From positions 1,922,001-1,986,000 of the forward strand of contig CM082595.2 in the NCBI GenBank assembly GCA_040954595.2: DNA of 64,000 bases. Reading direction: 5' to 3'. The notes beneath the pieces are model-generated. The model did not search any database. It was not told the DNA's origin and was given only the letters and a program-made list of their open reading frames with translations. The stretch's first letter is position 1, and each line of letters starts with the position of its first letter. The DNA is from Balanoglossus misakiensis. Lineage: Eukaryota; Hemichordata. Shown here piece by piece: positions 35,403 through 48,533 of the stretch. The position numbers and the translations under genes are program-made.

Positions 35403-37214
35403 AATGAGAAGGGAACTAGGGACACTGGTTTGTGGCATTGGTTAATGCGTAGCGTGTGTCTGCCCACTTGTCAAGTTGGTGGCAGAGATCAGTTTGGCTG
35501 TGTTATTTCATATCAACAGCAAAATCTTACATCAGTCAGCATTGGTACTCAGAATTTATCAATGTATCAGTCTTAAATTGCACACAGTGTAAACTTATAA
35601 TCTGATCCAGACTTTTTCTTTTTCTAAGTTCTCATTGTCTATTCAGCAAGGTTTTGTTTTGTCATGTTAAGAAAAAAAACTTGGAAGATGTGTCCTTCAA
35701 TTTGTGCAGTTGTAGAATGCCATTGATCCGATGATTTGTAAACCTGATCTAGAAGATGGAATGTCAGAATCTTTCAAAATAAACAATAAAAAAAAAGATA
35801 GAAATGATGATCACTACTGTACTTTGTATATCAGATGTAATTTTTGGCCATCACACTTGCAACCAGTTTGATTTTGCTTGGTGGTTTTGACACAATTCAC
35901 ATCTCTCCAATGACACATGGATTTTTGCTGCAGCAGGTGCCCTCAACAGAACTTCATGTAAGTCTTATCTTATCCAGTGGTTTCATGCTTATTTAAACTG
36001 GGCTTTGGTAATTTTACAGGATGATGTTTTTTTGTAAATGAAGATGATATTCCTAGAGGTAGAGGAGCACACGCAAATTGACTACAATTCACACTCCCAT
36101 TGTATAAGTGGGACAGCTTGTCCCGATGGAGAGTGATCACTTTACAAAGTAGTACTTAGATTTTATGAATGAACAGCCAGATACTGGTGTTTTCCATATT
36201 CGTCATTGTATTTCCATTCCTTGAACCATGGGTCAGAGAACAGCTTTCATACAGTGAAGAAATTTACAGACTTGTGGTTTTAAAATGTTTGCTATTTTTT
36301 GAATGGGAAATACTCAAGTGTACCAGTGATATTTGGAAGGGCTACTGTAGAAGGTGTGCTATAGTATTCAGCTTAGTTTTCAGTTTAGTGATTATCTGTA
36401 AATATCTAGATTTTGTTTAAAAGATAATTTTGCTTTTGGAATACAACAGTGTATGAAAGTGATGTGTGCCTTTCTATTTGCTTCCAAAGATATATTCATC
36501 AAGTACACCTAGATCATGTAGTCTTTCCAGCCAAAAACATGCATTTTATACCATGTACTCGTGAATAATTATGTAATCAAGATTTGGTTGGCACATTTAA
36601 AAAAAACTGTTGTCTCCAAGCTAAAGCTAGTTTGAGAGTTTAGCTAGTTAACTACCAGACCTTGTTCACCTGTGCAAGCAATCTAGTTAACTAGTTAAAG
36701 CATCTAGTCTCTAGCAAAGTTAGGATTGTATTCAGCATCTTGTGTTTTGTCCTTCGAAAATTATCATTAAAAGGTTATTGTAAACATAGATGTGGAGATG
36801 TTGTTTTTGGTGTGTGTGTGTGTGTGTGTGTGTGTGTGCATTGATCAAGTTGTGACAGTCGTATATGCTGTATTGGATGTCTGTCTGTTACACAGAATTA
36901 AACACATACTTTGAGTGTACACTCTGCTATTCGTGGTTGCATATAGCAGTATATACAGACACAATAAGAAATTGTTTATTGTTTAACAGTTGCGGTTGTA
37001 TAACTCTTTAAAGTGGGAGTTTTTTAGAAGTTTCGATTTTTGTACGAAACAAACGTGTACCCATCCATTTGTCATTTATATCGTTGGTGGCGCTTCACTG
37101 TGACGTCAGGGGTTAAAGGGCGTGTGTGCAGTCCTTCGAAAGGAGCCCTGTCTTGGACGATCGTCGACTAAAGTTTGGTTGTTAAACCAAAGTATTCGAC
37201 AAATTCAAGCAGAT
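35403..37214. other. CDC42 3' UTR, TG microsatellite, SHP2 promoter
   Basis: CDC42 3' UTR runs to about 35.8 kb. A (TG)n run lies at 36811-36838. The last few hundred bases before 37215 hold the promoter and 5' UTR of the phosphatase gene. No other coding sequence was found. Confidence 0.55.
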
Positions 37215-40200
37215 ATGGGATCGAGGAGGTTCGTACACTTGCAAAGCTTATGTTTTAGTGCACAAACAATTTGTTTCGGAGGAAATTTATCCCACAATGT
37301 CGTCTGTATCAGGAAAGTGGGTTAGGAACAGGAAGTGAGGAGCTTTGACAAATTCGTTGCCCTTTACTTCCTTGTCGCGTTCTTTCTGGATTATTCTATG
37401 CCACGCCAACTCTTTGATAGGATGCACTTGTAGAATATCACACAAGGGCAATTTAGAACTACATTTTGTGCACAAATATACATTAAAAGCAAAAAATGTT
37501 AAAAGGAAGTGGATTGCTTGAAAAGACACCCTGTGATAACCGCCAGTAACCCAGTGACATCCGAGGTTGGCTCGTACCAGTCACCCCCACTTCAGATTCA
37601 GCTTGCTATCAGATCCTAACCCATAATCTCATATAGTGTAGGGTAACATAAATTAAAATATGTTTTACTGTAAGTAGTTCATACATTGTAAATGCCACTA
37701 CTACCACGATCTGCGTTGGCAGTATTTGTGTCCATTTCCTGAGAATTCATGTCTATTCCATGATTCTTATGAGTGTAGATTTATACATCAATTTTTCTGC
37801 AATCAGCTGAGAAGAAATCCACATATGACCTCATTAATAATATTCTCTTTAGTTTGTGTCGCATCATATACATTTTATCGTACCGTACAGTTTTTCGCAA
37901 ACGTCAAATATCACCAGATATCACAATGAACTTGCCAAGGTGCGAAGTATATGTACCTGAAAATGGAAGTGTCAATGTAAAGCAGTGCAGATGGTGCTTT
38001 CTTCTTTTATGGTTTGTCTAGTTCTACCAATGGTGGCGCACTAACATACCTCTGCATAACCTGAGTGGTTGACTGTAAGCATGGCTTGTATTGGACAATA
38101 ATGAGCACAGAAAACTGAAGAAAGTTGTTTTTAAAGTGTCCACAATGGGTGCCATCCATGGGTTAATAGGGTCTGTCTCGGAAGCGCTTATCTGTCTGGG
38201 TCATAACATGCTGTTCTCTTGGCTTCAACAGGTGGATACTTACATCAACAGGTGCAGTGCACACTTGCTCTGGGACATGGCTGATGATCTACCATTAGAA
38301 ATCCACCTTTCACCTATTTGCATTTAAATCAAACATCAAAACTTTTCTTATAACATCTCTGATCACATTTTTCTGTGAACTTAGATGCTTTATAAGTAAA
38401 TTATTATATAATATTACCATAATCCACTTAATAATTTATTATCATTCAGTCCCTGTATTAAAGGAGGAATGTTGAATATTTTGATGTGACCACAAGATAT
38501 CTTTACAATTATTTATTCAGTTGTTTTCTGTAGGATTAAGAGAGCTAGACTCATTTTAAACATAAGCTTCTTTGCAGAGTATGCATAGCCTCGTGTCATG
38601 GTATACATGGCTTGAGTAATATAGTAATATAGGTTAAAGATAAAAAAAATCGTAATCCCTGTTGGGTGAAAGTTCAAACTAAATGGTGAAGTTGCTATTC
38701 TTTATTGCTGGCGACATGATGATAGAATGTTACCACCACCAACATTGATATAAGTACATGTACACATGTATGTGCTTATCAAGCATATATGGTCTGCAGT
38801 ATATCTATTCAGACTGGGAGCACGATGTCATTGATGCTTTATTTTAAATTTCAGATGGTTCCATCCCAACATTTCTGGTTTGGAGGCAGAACAATTGCTT
38901 ATTGAAAGAGCTTATGATGGCAGCTTTCTGGCAAGACCAAGTAAAAGTAATCCTGGCGATTTCACACTTTCTGTGAGGTAAACTTTAATATTTATAGTTC
39001 CTGTTACCATATGTATGTATAATCATGATATATACAGCCATCCTTGTTTTAGAAAATGAAATCAATGCTAGATATTGAAATATTGATTATTGTTCACTGT
39101 TGGGTGATAGCCAATTTTCATTCCCTTCTAATGTACTGGTGATTGGGTGATGATAATATAAGGCGTTTACATCTTGTTCTGACTCCAGGGTCTATGATGA
39201 TAGTTTGATTGAGAACACCTGTTTTCCATTTGCTGTATGTACTTGCAGGCACCAATCATAGTAGACTCTAGAAAATTAATCTCTGTGCAATTACTTTTAA
39301 ATTACCATAGATTACACTGGGCATGGTTTCGTTTTACAAAATTAAATTCCAAGAAGTCATTTATACGACCTTCAGGCGACATTTGTAGCGACGGTCTGGT
39401 CATTGACAGCAACCCAATGTGACTTTACAACAAACTTTAGTATGTGTAGAGGTCTTTCTGTAATATTAAGCCCCAGTGGGATCTTGTCTTACCAGTGTGT
39501 GTATGCCTGTATCATCAATATCTGATCAGTTGATCAGATTAACTTAAATTTGGTAGATAATTACTGTAAAAAACTAATTAAGTTTTTGTGAACGTGGATT
39601 GTATATTTATGATGTTATCATTCAGGATTTTTTCTAATTATGGTTGTCTGTAAAGAGCATTTTAGCGGTATAAGCACACACTGAATGACTGCATCAAATT
39701 TGGACAAAACCTACTAGGGAAAGAAGTCTCACAGGGTTATAACAGTACTCTGTATATCATATCAATATCTGCTTAGTTGCATATTTAATAAACATTTATA
39801 ATTAACACAGTAAATCCAACAATATTCTTACAACTAAAATGATGTCATGCTTAACATGGAACTGTATTCCTATTTACTTGATCTAGGCGTACTGGTGAAG
39901 TCACTCACATCAAAATTCAAAACACGGGAGATTTTTATGATTTATATGGAGGGGAAAAGTTTGCAACTTTGGCTGAGTTGGTTGAATATTATACTCAGAA
40001 TCGAGGTCAATTGAAAGAGAAAAATGGTGAAATCATTCCATTGCTGTATCCGCTCAACTCTGCAGATCCGACAACTGAAAGGTAAGAATTAAAACTTTGG
40101 ATTTCATTTATCTTCTTAGTTCTGATTAGTGTGCATCTATTCTGGGACGATTGAAAAGTTTCTGAAACATCTTGGCTCAAATACTGGCATAAATTATTAT

Positions 40201-43200
40201 GTATGAACGGTAGAAGTGGCCCTGAACGTTTCAGATTTAAGACCGCTTTGCCACTCTACTGGTATAAAAAGTTGGAGCTAGTTCTGTAGCTGTTATGTAA
40301 TGTGAACCGTGTTTTCTTTCAGATGGTTCCATGGACATATTTCTGGCAAAGCAGCCGAGAAATGTCTGCAAGACAAAGGAAAGAATGGAAGCTTTTTGGT
40401 TCGAGAAAGTCAGAGTAAACCAGGAGATTTTGTCTTATCTGTCCGTTGTGATGATAGAGCTACACACATTATGATACGATCACAAGTATGTTATTATTTT
40501 GTACTAAAAACAGAAATTTATCATTCTTCATAACCTTGAGAAAATTATGCTACAATCTTTCCATCACAGACCTATGTTTCCTGTGATCGTCACTGATGAC
40601 GCCTTATGTCACAAAAATTTTAACCCTTTCACCACAATGGTTCAGTCCAAACCCATTGTTTTCTATGGTGTGGTTGGACCTCTAAAGAGGAAACTGGGGG
40701 TGAAAGGGTTAAAGGGATGTTAGCTGCAGCATAGGGAGTTAGTCAGGATACTGTAATTGATACACAGAACAAAATACTCAAAAACTATTATCAACTTTTC
40801 CTGGTGCTTTCGTCTCTTTCAAAATCGTATAAGATTACACAAGCCAGAGGAAATGTGATAGAAATTTCTCTTGCATAAATTATTTATGTCCATACAAAAT
40901 TTTCGTTTTATTTCAGGATGGTAAATATGATGTTGGTGGAGGCGAAAGATTCGATAGTCTCTCGGACTTAGTGGAACATTACAAGAAAAATCCCATGGTG
41001 GAAACATCTGGAGCAGTTGTTCATTTGAAACAGGTAAGCGTTGCAAAAAACACTCCCAAGAATCTCTTTATTTTCTTATAGTTAACTGGTGAAGTTTAGT
41101 ATCTTCAGACATCTGTTTGGAATAAAAGTATTTGCACTGTGCCACAACCTTTGTTTCAATCCCCAACTTCGTAATCTCAGGCAAAATAATGAATAATAGA
41201 CAATAAGTTTAATCTCCCTCCTATGACCTCATTCATATTTTTTGTTCTAAACCGTGTTCAAAAGGTTAAAGAGTTTACTCATCTGGAAAGACAGTGGAGA
41301 AGTCGTTGCAATATGTTTGGGTTAAATAGAAAGACTGTCCATTGAATTATTGATTTTCTTGCCTTGAGTGTAAGCATCCGTGGGATCTCTGCTTCACACA
41401 TTATAATCGTATTGTGCCCATAGCAACCATAATCACGCCTATGGCAGCAGTGCCGTACCCGTAGCAACAGCGAAACATCATTGGCATACCTTCTAGAAGT
41501 CTCCGTGTTAAACATGAATGTCTTTGCAGTATCAAGATTAGTTGATATGATCTGAACTTTCCAATGAATGTAAGTCATTCCATGTTACCTTTCAGCCATT
41601 CAATGCAACACGCATCAGTGCATCTGGAATTGATACCAGAGTCAAAGAATTATTGAAAACCAGTGAAAGTGATCAAGCTAATAAAGCAGGCTTCTGGGAA
41701 GAATTTGAGGTAAATAGATATTCAATTTTTTTTTTCTTTTGAATGTTATTATTAAATTGTTTTCTAATGATGGAGTATGTGTTGGACATTGGCCTATGGC
41801 ACAATTGAATGTAGCGTTTCAGACAAATGGGAGCACAGTGTCCTTGACGCTATTTTGTCTTATTTGATTTTGCTTTGCAGGCACTACAACAACAAGAATG
41901 CAAACACTTATTTAGTCGGAAAAATGGCCAGAAGCCAGAAAATAAAACTAAAAACAGATACAAGAACATCTTGCCATGTAAGTCGCCATCCTTCCATGCT
42001 GACTGATTTGTATCTTGATTGAGTTATTGGTCCAGGAGCTGACAAACCCGTTGTCTCTATTTTGTCATCTTGACCCAGATTTATCTGATGTCGTAATAAT
42101 TCTGATGACTTTTCTTTTTTCAGTTGATCACACCAGGGTGATGTTAAAAGAAACTGAGACGGGAAATGACTACATCAACGCCAATTATATCAGACAAAAT
42201 GTATGTATATCTAATTATTTATTTATAGAATTACAGTTTTAACTTTCTTTTAGTTCAGTTGTAGACCAGTACAGCCATTTTTGTTCACCAGTGGAACATT
42301 ACGCATCTCATGCTTCCATTACTATGAGCTATTTTGTTTTTATTCATTACTGATATCATGACCGGGATTTTGTTGTAGTTTGACACGGAAACTGAGACTC
42401 AGGAGGAAGAAGCAATGTACATTGCAACACAGGGATGTCTACCACAGACTGTCAATGATTTGTGGAACATGATTTGGCAAGAAAATACAAGAGTCATTGT
42501 CATGACGACAAAGGAAATTGAAAGGGGAAAGGTGAGATTTCCTGATATTGTAGATTGTGGATTCAGTAGATTCTTTCTGAGCATGTGCAGTAAGTGACAG
42601 CATAGGATGGAGCTATTGAAGTCTATCTGTCTCGATTTGTTTTCCAGTGACCGAACACAAAGAGATACTTTTATCTTCATTTCTGTACAGTACTTTAGCA
42701 TCTCAAGTCTCTGATGTATTCCATATATACTCATATTTTGTAGAACAAATGCACTCGTTATTGGCCCAATGAGGGAGACAAGAAGGAATATGGTTCAGTG
42801 ACAGTTCTGAATATCAGTGAAGTGGTAACTCAAGATTATACATTGCGTGAGTTAGCAGTCACCAATCAGAAATTTGTAAGTATGCTCAGAAAACTAATAA
42901 AACTACTATGCTTTTCCACTACTATCTTGGAACTTTCTTGAACAAAATTAGTTATATACCTGATAGCTTATTATTGAATCAGATATAGTCTTGGAAGAAT
43001 TCATTTGATCATTTCTGTGTCGCACATTGATAGCGATAAGGAAAGTCATTCCATGGTTATTGATTGTAACTTTCAGCCAAATGAAGAAGGCCGACCAACG
43101 TTCCATTTTCACTTCAAAGTTTGGCCCGATCATGGTGTACCTGCAGATCCAGGTGGTGTCCTCAACTTCCTTCATGAAGTCAATCATAAGCAGAGCTCTA

Positions 43201-44288
43201 TGCCAGATGCTGGGCCTATAGTTGTCCACTGTAGGTAAGTACATTTTCATCACTTACCTAGGTAGCACAAACCTATTTTCATCACTTACCTAGGTGGCAA
43301 AAACCTATTTAAGGTAGCGAGAATTGAATACAACCTGTTGATATGACTTATTTTATTTGCTTACAGTGCTGGTATTGGAAGAACAGGCACCTTCATTGTC
43401 ATTGATATAATACTCAACCAGATCAAGGAAAAGGGTAAATTAATTTTTTTTTCATAATTTTCTTTGCCATTGTTGTGTAGTTATGTGTAGTGTAATGTTG
43501 CAGTATGTGACCTTGTTTTGTCAATGTTTGCTGATGATTGATTGTTTGTGATTTTTTTAGGTTTTGATACTGAGATTGATATTCAGAAAACTATTCAGAT
43601 GGTTCGATCACAGCGATCTGGTATGGTGCAGACAGAACCACAATATAAATTTGTTTACATGGCAGTACAGCATTACATAGATACTCTACAGCAAAGGCTT
43701 CAAGCTGAACAGGTAGGTCTCTGCTTGAGAAGAAGGGGACTACATGTTCCCGAAAGCTCATGCTGTAATTCCAACTGTTGATCAAAGAGTGCTACACAAC
43801 TTTAATTCATAGTATTTTTTGGGTATCTATTACAATTCTTTAATACTAGTGTAGTATAGCCAAACAATGTTTTGTGTCGTGCTTACAGAACAGTTTACGT
43901 GAGTACACTAACATCAAGAAGGCTGCTCAAGAGGTGGAAGGAGAAGACCCTCCGAAACTGACACCAATGAGTGTCAGCGCTACTCCACCCAACCGTGTAG
44001 TGCCCAAACCAGAATCACAACAACATTATCAAAATGTTGGCCGACTCACGAAGCAGGTATTTCTCTGTCCTTCCTTCAGACATTATAGCTTTACTTACAA
44101 CCGGTACACGCAATTCTCTCTACCTTAAATAGATAATGCTACCTAGGTGAGTGATGAAAATCTCATATGGTCGACACAATTTCAAGATGGCCGACACAAT
44201 TTCAAGATGGCCGATTTGTACTGATTGTCTTTCATTTCCTTCTCTTCTCTTCCCTTAGAGTAAAGCCAAACCACCTTTGCCACAGTGA
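37215..44288 (+). CDS. PTPN11: SHP2-type tyrosine phosphatase (PTPN11/PTPN6/corkscrew)
   Basis: Fifteen coding exons: 37215-37228, 38855-38977, 39887-40081, 40323-40485, 40917-41033, 41596-41709, 41881-41977, 42124-42200, 42379-42531, 42744-42875, 43077-43234, 43367-43434, 43561-43712, 43889-44056 and 44259-44288. They join to 1761 nt (586 residues; human SHP2 593). Two SH2 domains start [20 protein letters not shown] and [16 protein letters not shown], with [13 protein letters not shown] and [13 protein letters not shown] carrying the phosphotyrosine-binding Arg. The PTP domain has WPDHGVP, the catalytic [10 protein letters not shown] (split by intron 11) and the Q-loop QRSGMVQTE. Equivalents of Asp61 and Glu76 of the autoinhibitory N-SH2/PTP contact are present. 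The tail keeps EYTNI and HYQNV, both YxN sites suited to GRB2. It acts downstream of receptor tyrosine kinases towards Ras/MAPK. Confidence 0.96.
40619..40712 (+). repeat. 90-bp nested-palindrome repeat, copy 6
   Basis: Nearly consensus copy in intron 4 of the SHP2 gene, with both terminal arms intact. Confidence 0.85.
43243..43299 (+). repeat. Direct pair of 25-bp units in SHP2 intron 11
   Basis: Units at 43243-43267 and 43275-43299 read ATTTTCATCACTTACCTAGG then T[A/G]GCA. A reverse-complement copy lies at 44137-44161 in intron 14, matching the first at 24 of 25 positions. Confidence 0.85.
44137..44161 (-). repeat. Inverted partner of the 43243 unit, in SHP2 intron 14
   Basis: Reads TGCTACCTAGGTGAGTGATG then AAAAT, the reverse complement of the intron 11 unit with one mismatch. 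Just downstream, a 20-bp unit ending CACAATTTCAAGATGG is duplicated in tandem at about 44171-44211. Confidence 0.85.
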
Positions 44289-45778
44289 AAACTTACAGCT
44301 GGAAGAAAAATGAAATCGAGGATGCAACGGAGATGGCAGCAGCCATGATATTTACATTTCAGCAGCAAATTTATAGTACATTGTATGTTGTGGACAAGAC
44401 AAACCAGCTGGTACATATGCTGTGTTTAACGTCTGCAAGATCCAACTCGAGAATCAGTCTGTTACTATGACTACCGTATTATTAAGAACATCTGATCAGA
44501 TCACTTTGGTAAAATTTTGTTTGGCTACAGAGATGTATATTTTTGAGTTTTAGATGAAATAATCAGTATATCAGTACCTGTATGTGATTTCAGTATTATA
44601 CCTATAGCTACTACAGATGTAAAACATAGTAATATATGTAGGAATTTTATTTCTTGTCACTCATAATGCATAGCTTATTCTTGGACAAAGTACATTGTGT
44701 ATTAATGCATTTTAACAGAACTTTTGTGTTGTACAATGGAAGTGTGTGTATCGAAATGAAACAGAAAAATTGTGGACTCGTACATTAAGTTTTTTGACAA
44801 TTAATTTACTTCATACAAGGGTGCTGTGAAGTTGACAAGGAAACATCTAGTTTGCATGATATCCGAGTGTCATCTTTTTGGTGAAATATTTACATACAAA
44901 TGGGCCTGCTGCAGAACTTGAATGATAATGGTCACAGACTTTTGTTGACGAAGCACTAGAAGATGTAATATCATAGATAATAAGATTTATGTGCCAATTG
45001 ATTAACCCTTTCACCACCATGGTTCAGTCGATATCCATTGTATTCTATGGCAAGGTTGGACCTTTAAAAAGGGAACTGGGGGTGAAAGAGTTATCAGTTA
45101 TATTCTTGTAACACATTTTATCCAGTTTGAATGTGATAGAATAAGTCAAAGCACCTTTTTCTTCTCTGGTTTTGATTTAAAGCACTTAAATAGATAAATA
45201 TGCATACTGTTAATTTTAGATTTGACTTTGAAACCATACCAACAGTAAGAGATCAAAACAAAACACTTTTGTAGCACTGGTTTTGTGATCAAAACATTTT
45301 ATGAACTCTTTTATGAACATGTGAGCTAATGTCAAAAGATAACAATGGCATTATACAGGGTGATCATGTAAAACATTGCTTCAGCAGATTTCTGCAGGTA
45401 CTGTAATTGTTTGCAATTTTTCATGCACAGTGATAATCATATGAAATTGTTGTGTCTTTTGCTCCATGTATGTACATGTGTGTGTATATGTGTATGTGGG
45501 TGTGTCAGTCTATGTTCCTGTGTTTGTGTGAATCAGACTGCAGCGCAAGTAGTGACCATGATTACATTAATTCGATTGATTGATTGATTGATTGCAATTC
45601 TCCAATTTTAGCCAAGGTCATGGCAGTTTAATTGTAATGAATTCAATTTGCCAAAGACTAGAATAAACTATCCAGTAGCTGAAAATTTAAAGACAGAATA
45701 AAATGTATTTCTTCATTCTTGGCAAAAATATTACATTTTATTTCTCATAATTTCCTTTGTAGTGTATTCCAACTTGAT
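44289..45778. other. SHP2 3' UTR, converging with the GPCR gene
   Basis: Contains a 90-bp repeat copy (45002-45092), a TG-rich stretch around 45475-45530, an ATTG tetranucleotide run at about 45572-45594, and + strand AATAAA signals at 45662 and 45697. A minus-strand AATAAA (TTTATT near 45738) would serve the GPCR gene. Confidence 0.5.
45002..45092 (+). repeat. 90-bp nested-palindrome repeat, copy 7
   Basis: In the SHP2 3' UTR; the left end TTAACCCTTTCACCACCATGG is intact and the right end GGTGAAAGAGTTA has one change. Confidence 0.82.
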
Positions 45779-46930
45779 TCAGAGCGACGAAACATACGAG
45801 ATGATGATTTCCTTGGAGCCATTTGCAAGTGTGCGGGTGTTCACCCCTTCTTTAAGTTGGCATTGACTTCTTTTGGTTAATAAAGTTAACCTATGGGAGA
45901 GCTCGTTATCCGCTTTTCCAAATTTCATACAAGCACAGTACGTTTTGCAAAATGCTCTTCTATACTTCGCATTGGTTAAATTATAGATCAGCGGATTATT
46001 TGAGCTATTTAACATCAAAATGATTAAAAACCAAAGATGAAAACAAATGAATTGACTCAGTCCATGTACGTAAACTTGATATTGAGCTAAAAGCCAAGCT
46101 AACTGAAATAAAGAACGCGGAAAAACGCAAAGAAAGTGCATGATTGCTGTTATTACACATAATCGTGCGATTTGATGTCTGCCTTTCATGGTATTGTTGG
46201 CAGCAGTGAAAGTCTTCTCTGTTCGTCGCAGTTCTTGACAAACTAGACTATACATAGTACATACTAAGATGGCAGACAAGAGAAACAGGATAAGTCCGGC
46301 CAAATTGATGATTGTTTCACGATAACTGGTCTCTTGGTTGGAATAAACATCAGGGAATATACACTCCATCTGAAGGCAAAGTCCCAGTGCCAACGATACA
46401 ATCCATATACAAAAGAGCATGAGAAAAATTCGAGATCGACCGTTCAGTTTCTTCTGTCGGTGGGTTAGTGGTTGGCAGATTGCTAAGTATCTCTCAAAAC
46501 TGATGGTGTTGATGGTTAACAATGAATTCGTATAGGTGGTCCCAGTCAGCACGTAACGAAAGCAAGCGACGTGAGCTGAGTTGTAGAAAAAGTTCGTCGC
46601 TTTTGTAGTGTCAATTACTTCGACAACGAAAGCCAGTGTATGCATCACAAGGTAGAGCACATCCGAGATAGACAGGTTCACCAGCAAAACTGTTATGGCA
46701 TTACGAAGAGACGGCACCCTATACACGACAATGATGAAGGAAGTATTTGAAACAATTCCATAGCAACCGATTGCAATCGCCAAAACTGGGACGTAAGATC
46801 CTGTGACGAGAAACAGAACAGGTCCGCAGAATTCATTCCAAGATGTAATATTGCTAACACCGTAGCTATATGAATAATTATATTCCTGGTACATGTAATC
46901 CGAAAAGGCAGGTACTTCGGGATTCGCCAT
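45779..46930 (-). CDS. Class A (rhodopsin-like) peptide-type GPCR, intronless
   Basis: One uninterrupted exon, 383 residues. The N-terminus is Tyr-rich with an NIT glycosylation site; there is no clear signal peptide. Seven hydrophobic segments fit. Class A marks: LVNLSISD (Asp90, position 2.50), Cys123 and Cys190 for the TM3-ECL2 disulfide, FERY at 145-148 in place of DRY, CVFP in TM6 in place of CWxP, and NNPLIYN at 311-317 (NPxxY). The TM7 pattern NSSNNPLIYNLTNAKYRRAF resembles neuromedin-U/ghrelin/TRH-type receptors, so a peptide ligand is likely; the ligand cannot be named. The missing Trp of CWxP suggests a lineage-expanded orphan. Its lack of introns, unlike all its neighbours except the FN3 gene, suggests retroposition or an intronless receptor family. 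Confidence 0.88.
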   Translation of the reverse strand: MANPEVPAFSDYMYQEYNYSYSYGVSNITSWNEFCGPVLFLVTGSYVPVLAIAIGCYGIVSNTSFIIVVYRVPSLRNAITVLLVNLSISDVLYLVMHTLAFVVEVIDTTKATNFFYNSAHVACFRYVLTGTTYTNSLLTINTISFERYLAICQPLTHRQKKLNGRSRIFLMLFCIWIVSLALGLCLQMECIFPDVYSNQETSYRETIINLAGLILFLLSAILVCTMYSLVCQELRRTEKTFTAANNTMKGRHQIARLCVITAIMHFLCVFPRSLFQLAWLLAQYQVYVHGLSQFICFHLWFLIILMLNSSNNPLIYNLTNAKYRRAFCKTYCACMKFGKADNELSHRLTLLTKRSQCQLKEGVNTRTLANGSKEIIISYVSSL

Positions 46931-48533
46931 TTAGAGAGAATATTCGAATGTCACGGTATCCCTAAATATAGATTCACTCCCAAACTTGAGCTGCTGATGT
47001 TTCGATTATTGCCTCATCTGTAGGTAGGCCTAAAGGTCTGCTTCAACATATGGGAGTTGTATTCAATTGCATTTGATTATTAAAAGCTCATAAGAATAGT
47101 TTACTATAAGGATTGTCATTTGTGTTCTCTTGGAGTAAACCATTATTTCTGGGGAAGATGGAATATTTTAGAATAAAAGTGTTTCTAAATCTTACAACTG
47201 GTTCATAAAAATTACAACTCTTACGCGTTACCAACTCTAACGACCAAAGAATTGTGTTCTTTTGTTTTTAAGCGACACGGCAATCGTGCTACTGTCACGC
47301 GTAACGTTCTCGCGAAGTTTGACGTGATTTTAACGTGAAGACAGTGTCGATTGAACTGCGCATGTCAAAATTTCATGCATAATTCTGTTGTGTAGTCTCA
47401 TGGAGACGCTATTCATGTCGTGGGACTGGAATAACTTCAAATTATCCTGAAGGTTGTAATGCCTATTGTAATTTTTTTAGTGGTTTCACTTCCCTGTACA
47501 TGTATGTAGCTTATCAAGGTATCTATTTGTCATTTTTGCTGTACAGCGTTCCCAGTATTTACAACCAAAACAGCCTGAGTAGGACAAGCATAACAAACCA
47601 GGCTCATGATGGCTGGCATTTTATCGTATATATCGTAACAGTAAACGGTTAACCCGTTGACCAGACATGGACCAGCAATAGAAGACACATTTGATATTGA
47701 TTTTTTCTAATTCAAGGTTTATATAATTGAAGAGCATGCTAACTTTGTTCTTGTAAGATGAATTCGAACCTCGAAATGATAGACGATACCTGGGCCCATA
47801 TATTGTATGCGGAAGTAAACACCTGATCTTGACATTATATATGACAGATATGTTTTTATAGCGAAGAATCTAACGGTTTATATACTTAGTTGGATAAATT
47901 AGGGGAGTTGAAGATAAAAACGGCTTTACTGTGTGATTTTTGTGGGTGCTGTAATACAATTATTGCCAGGGAGGAACAAGTATCGACTGAATGACTTGTC
48001 GAATCGTGTTCAGACAGATGTTTGCTGCGAACAAATATCGTCAACCTTTTAGTAGCAGCACCCACTACAATCACAGTCATTGGTGTTGAACCCTAACAAA
48101 AGTGTAATGAAAGAGTTGACAACAATTATGTCATTTGTTTTCTCTAAGCAAAGAATGTGTAAACCAGTTAACACATAGTCACAGCACACCACATCTGTGT
48201 AGTGACTGTGTGTAAACTGGTCCATTCATGATTCTACCTCTTCATTATCTGGCTTTATAGCTGTGGAAACACACATATTGAGGTGGTTTAGTCTCTGCCG
48301 GTTTCCCCCCACCAATAACCAGCAGAGAGACCCCCCCCCCCATAGCTGTGTCTCTCCTAACACTCTGTACGAAATTGACATGTTTATTTTATGAGAAAAT
48401 TTCATGTCAGTTTCAATGATTTTAGGGCCTTTAAATCGATAGCGTATGATCTGTATGAAGTTTGACTTTTGGTCCTCCACCCAACGATGACTTCATTGAT
48501 GAAATTTTCTTTTCTTTTCTTTTCTTTTAGAAG
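46931..48533. other. GPCR promoter and CEP104 5' region
   Basis: No coding exon is recognised. The CEP104 coding exon follows a TTTTC pentamer tract (about 48508-48528) that ends in the 3' splice site, so a 5' UTR exon must lie upstream, probably in this stretch. A hairpin lies at 48164-48220 and a C-run near 48331-48342. Confidence 0.5.
48164..48220. repeat. Inverted repeat (19-bp arms)
   Basis: Arms 48164-48182 (CCAGTTAACACATAGTCAC) and 48202-48220 (GTGACTGTGTGTAAACTGG) pair at 17 of 19 positions around a 19-nt loop, upstream of CEP104. Confidence 0.75.
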
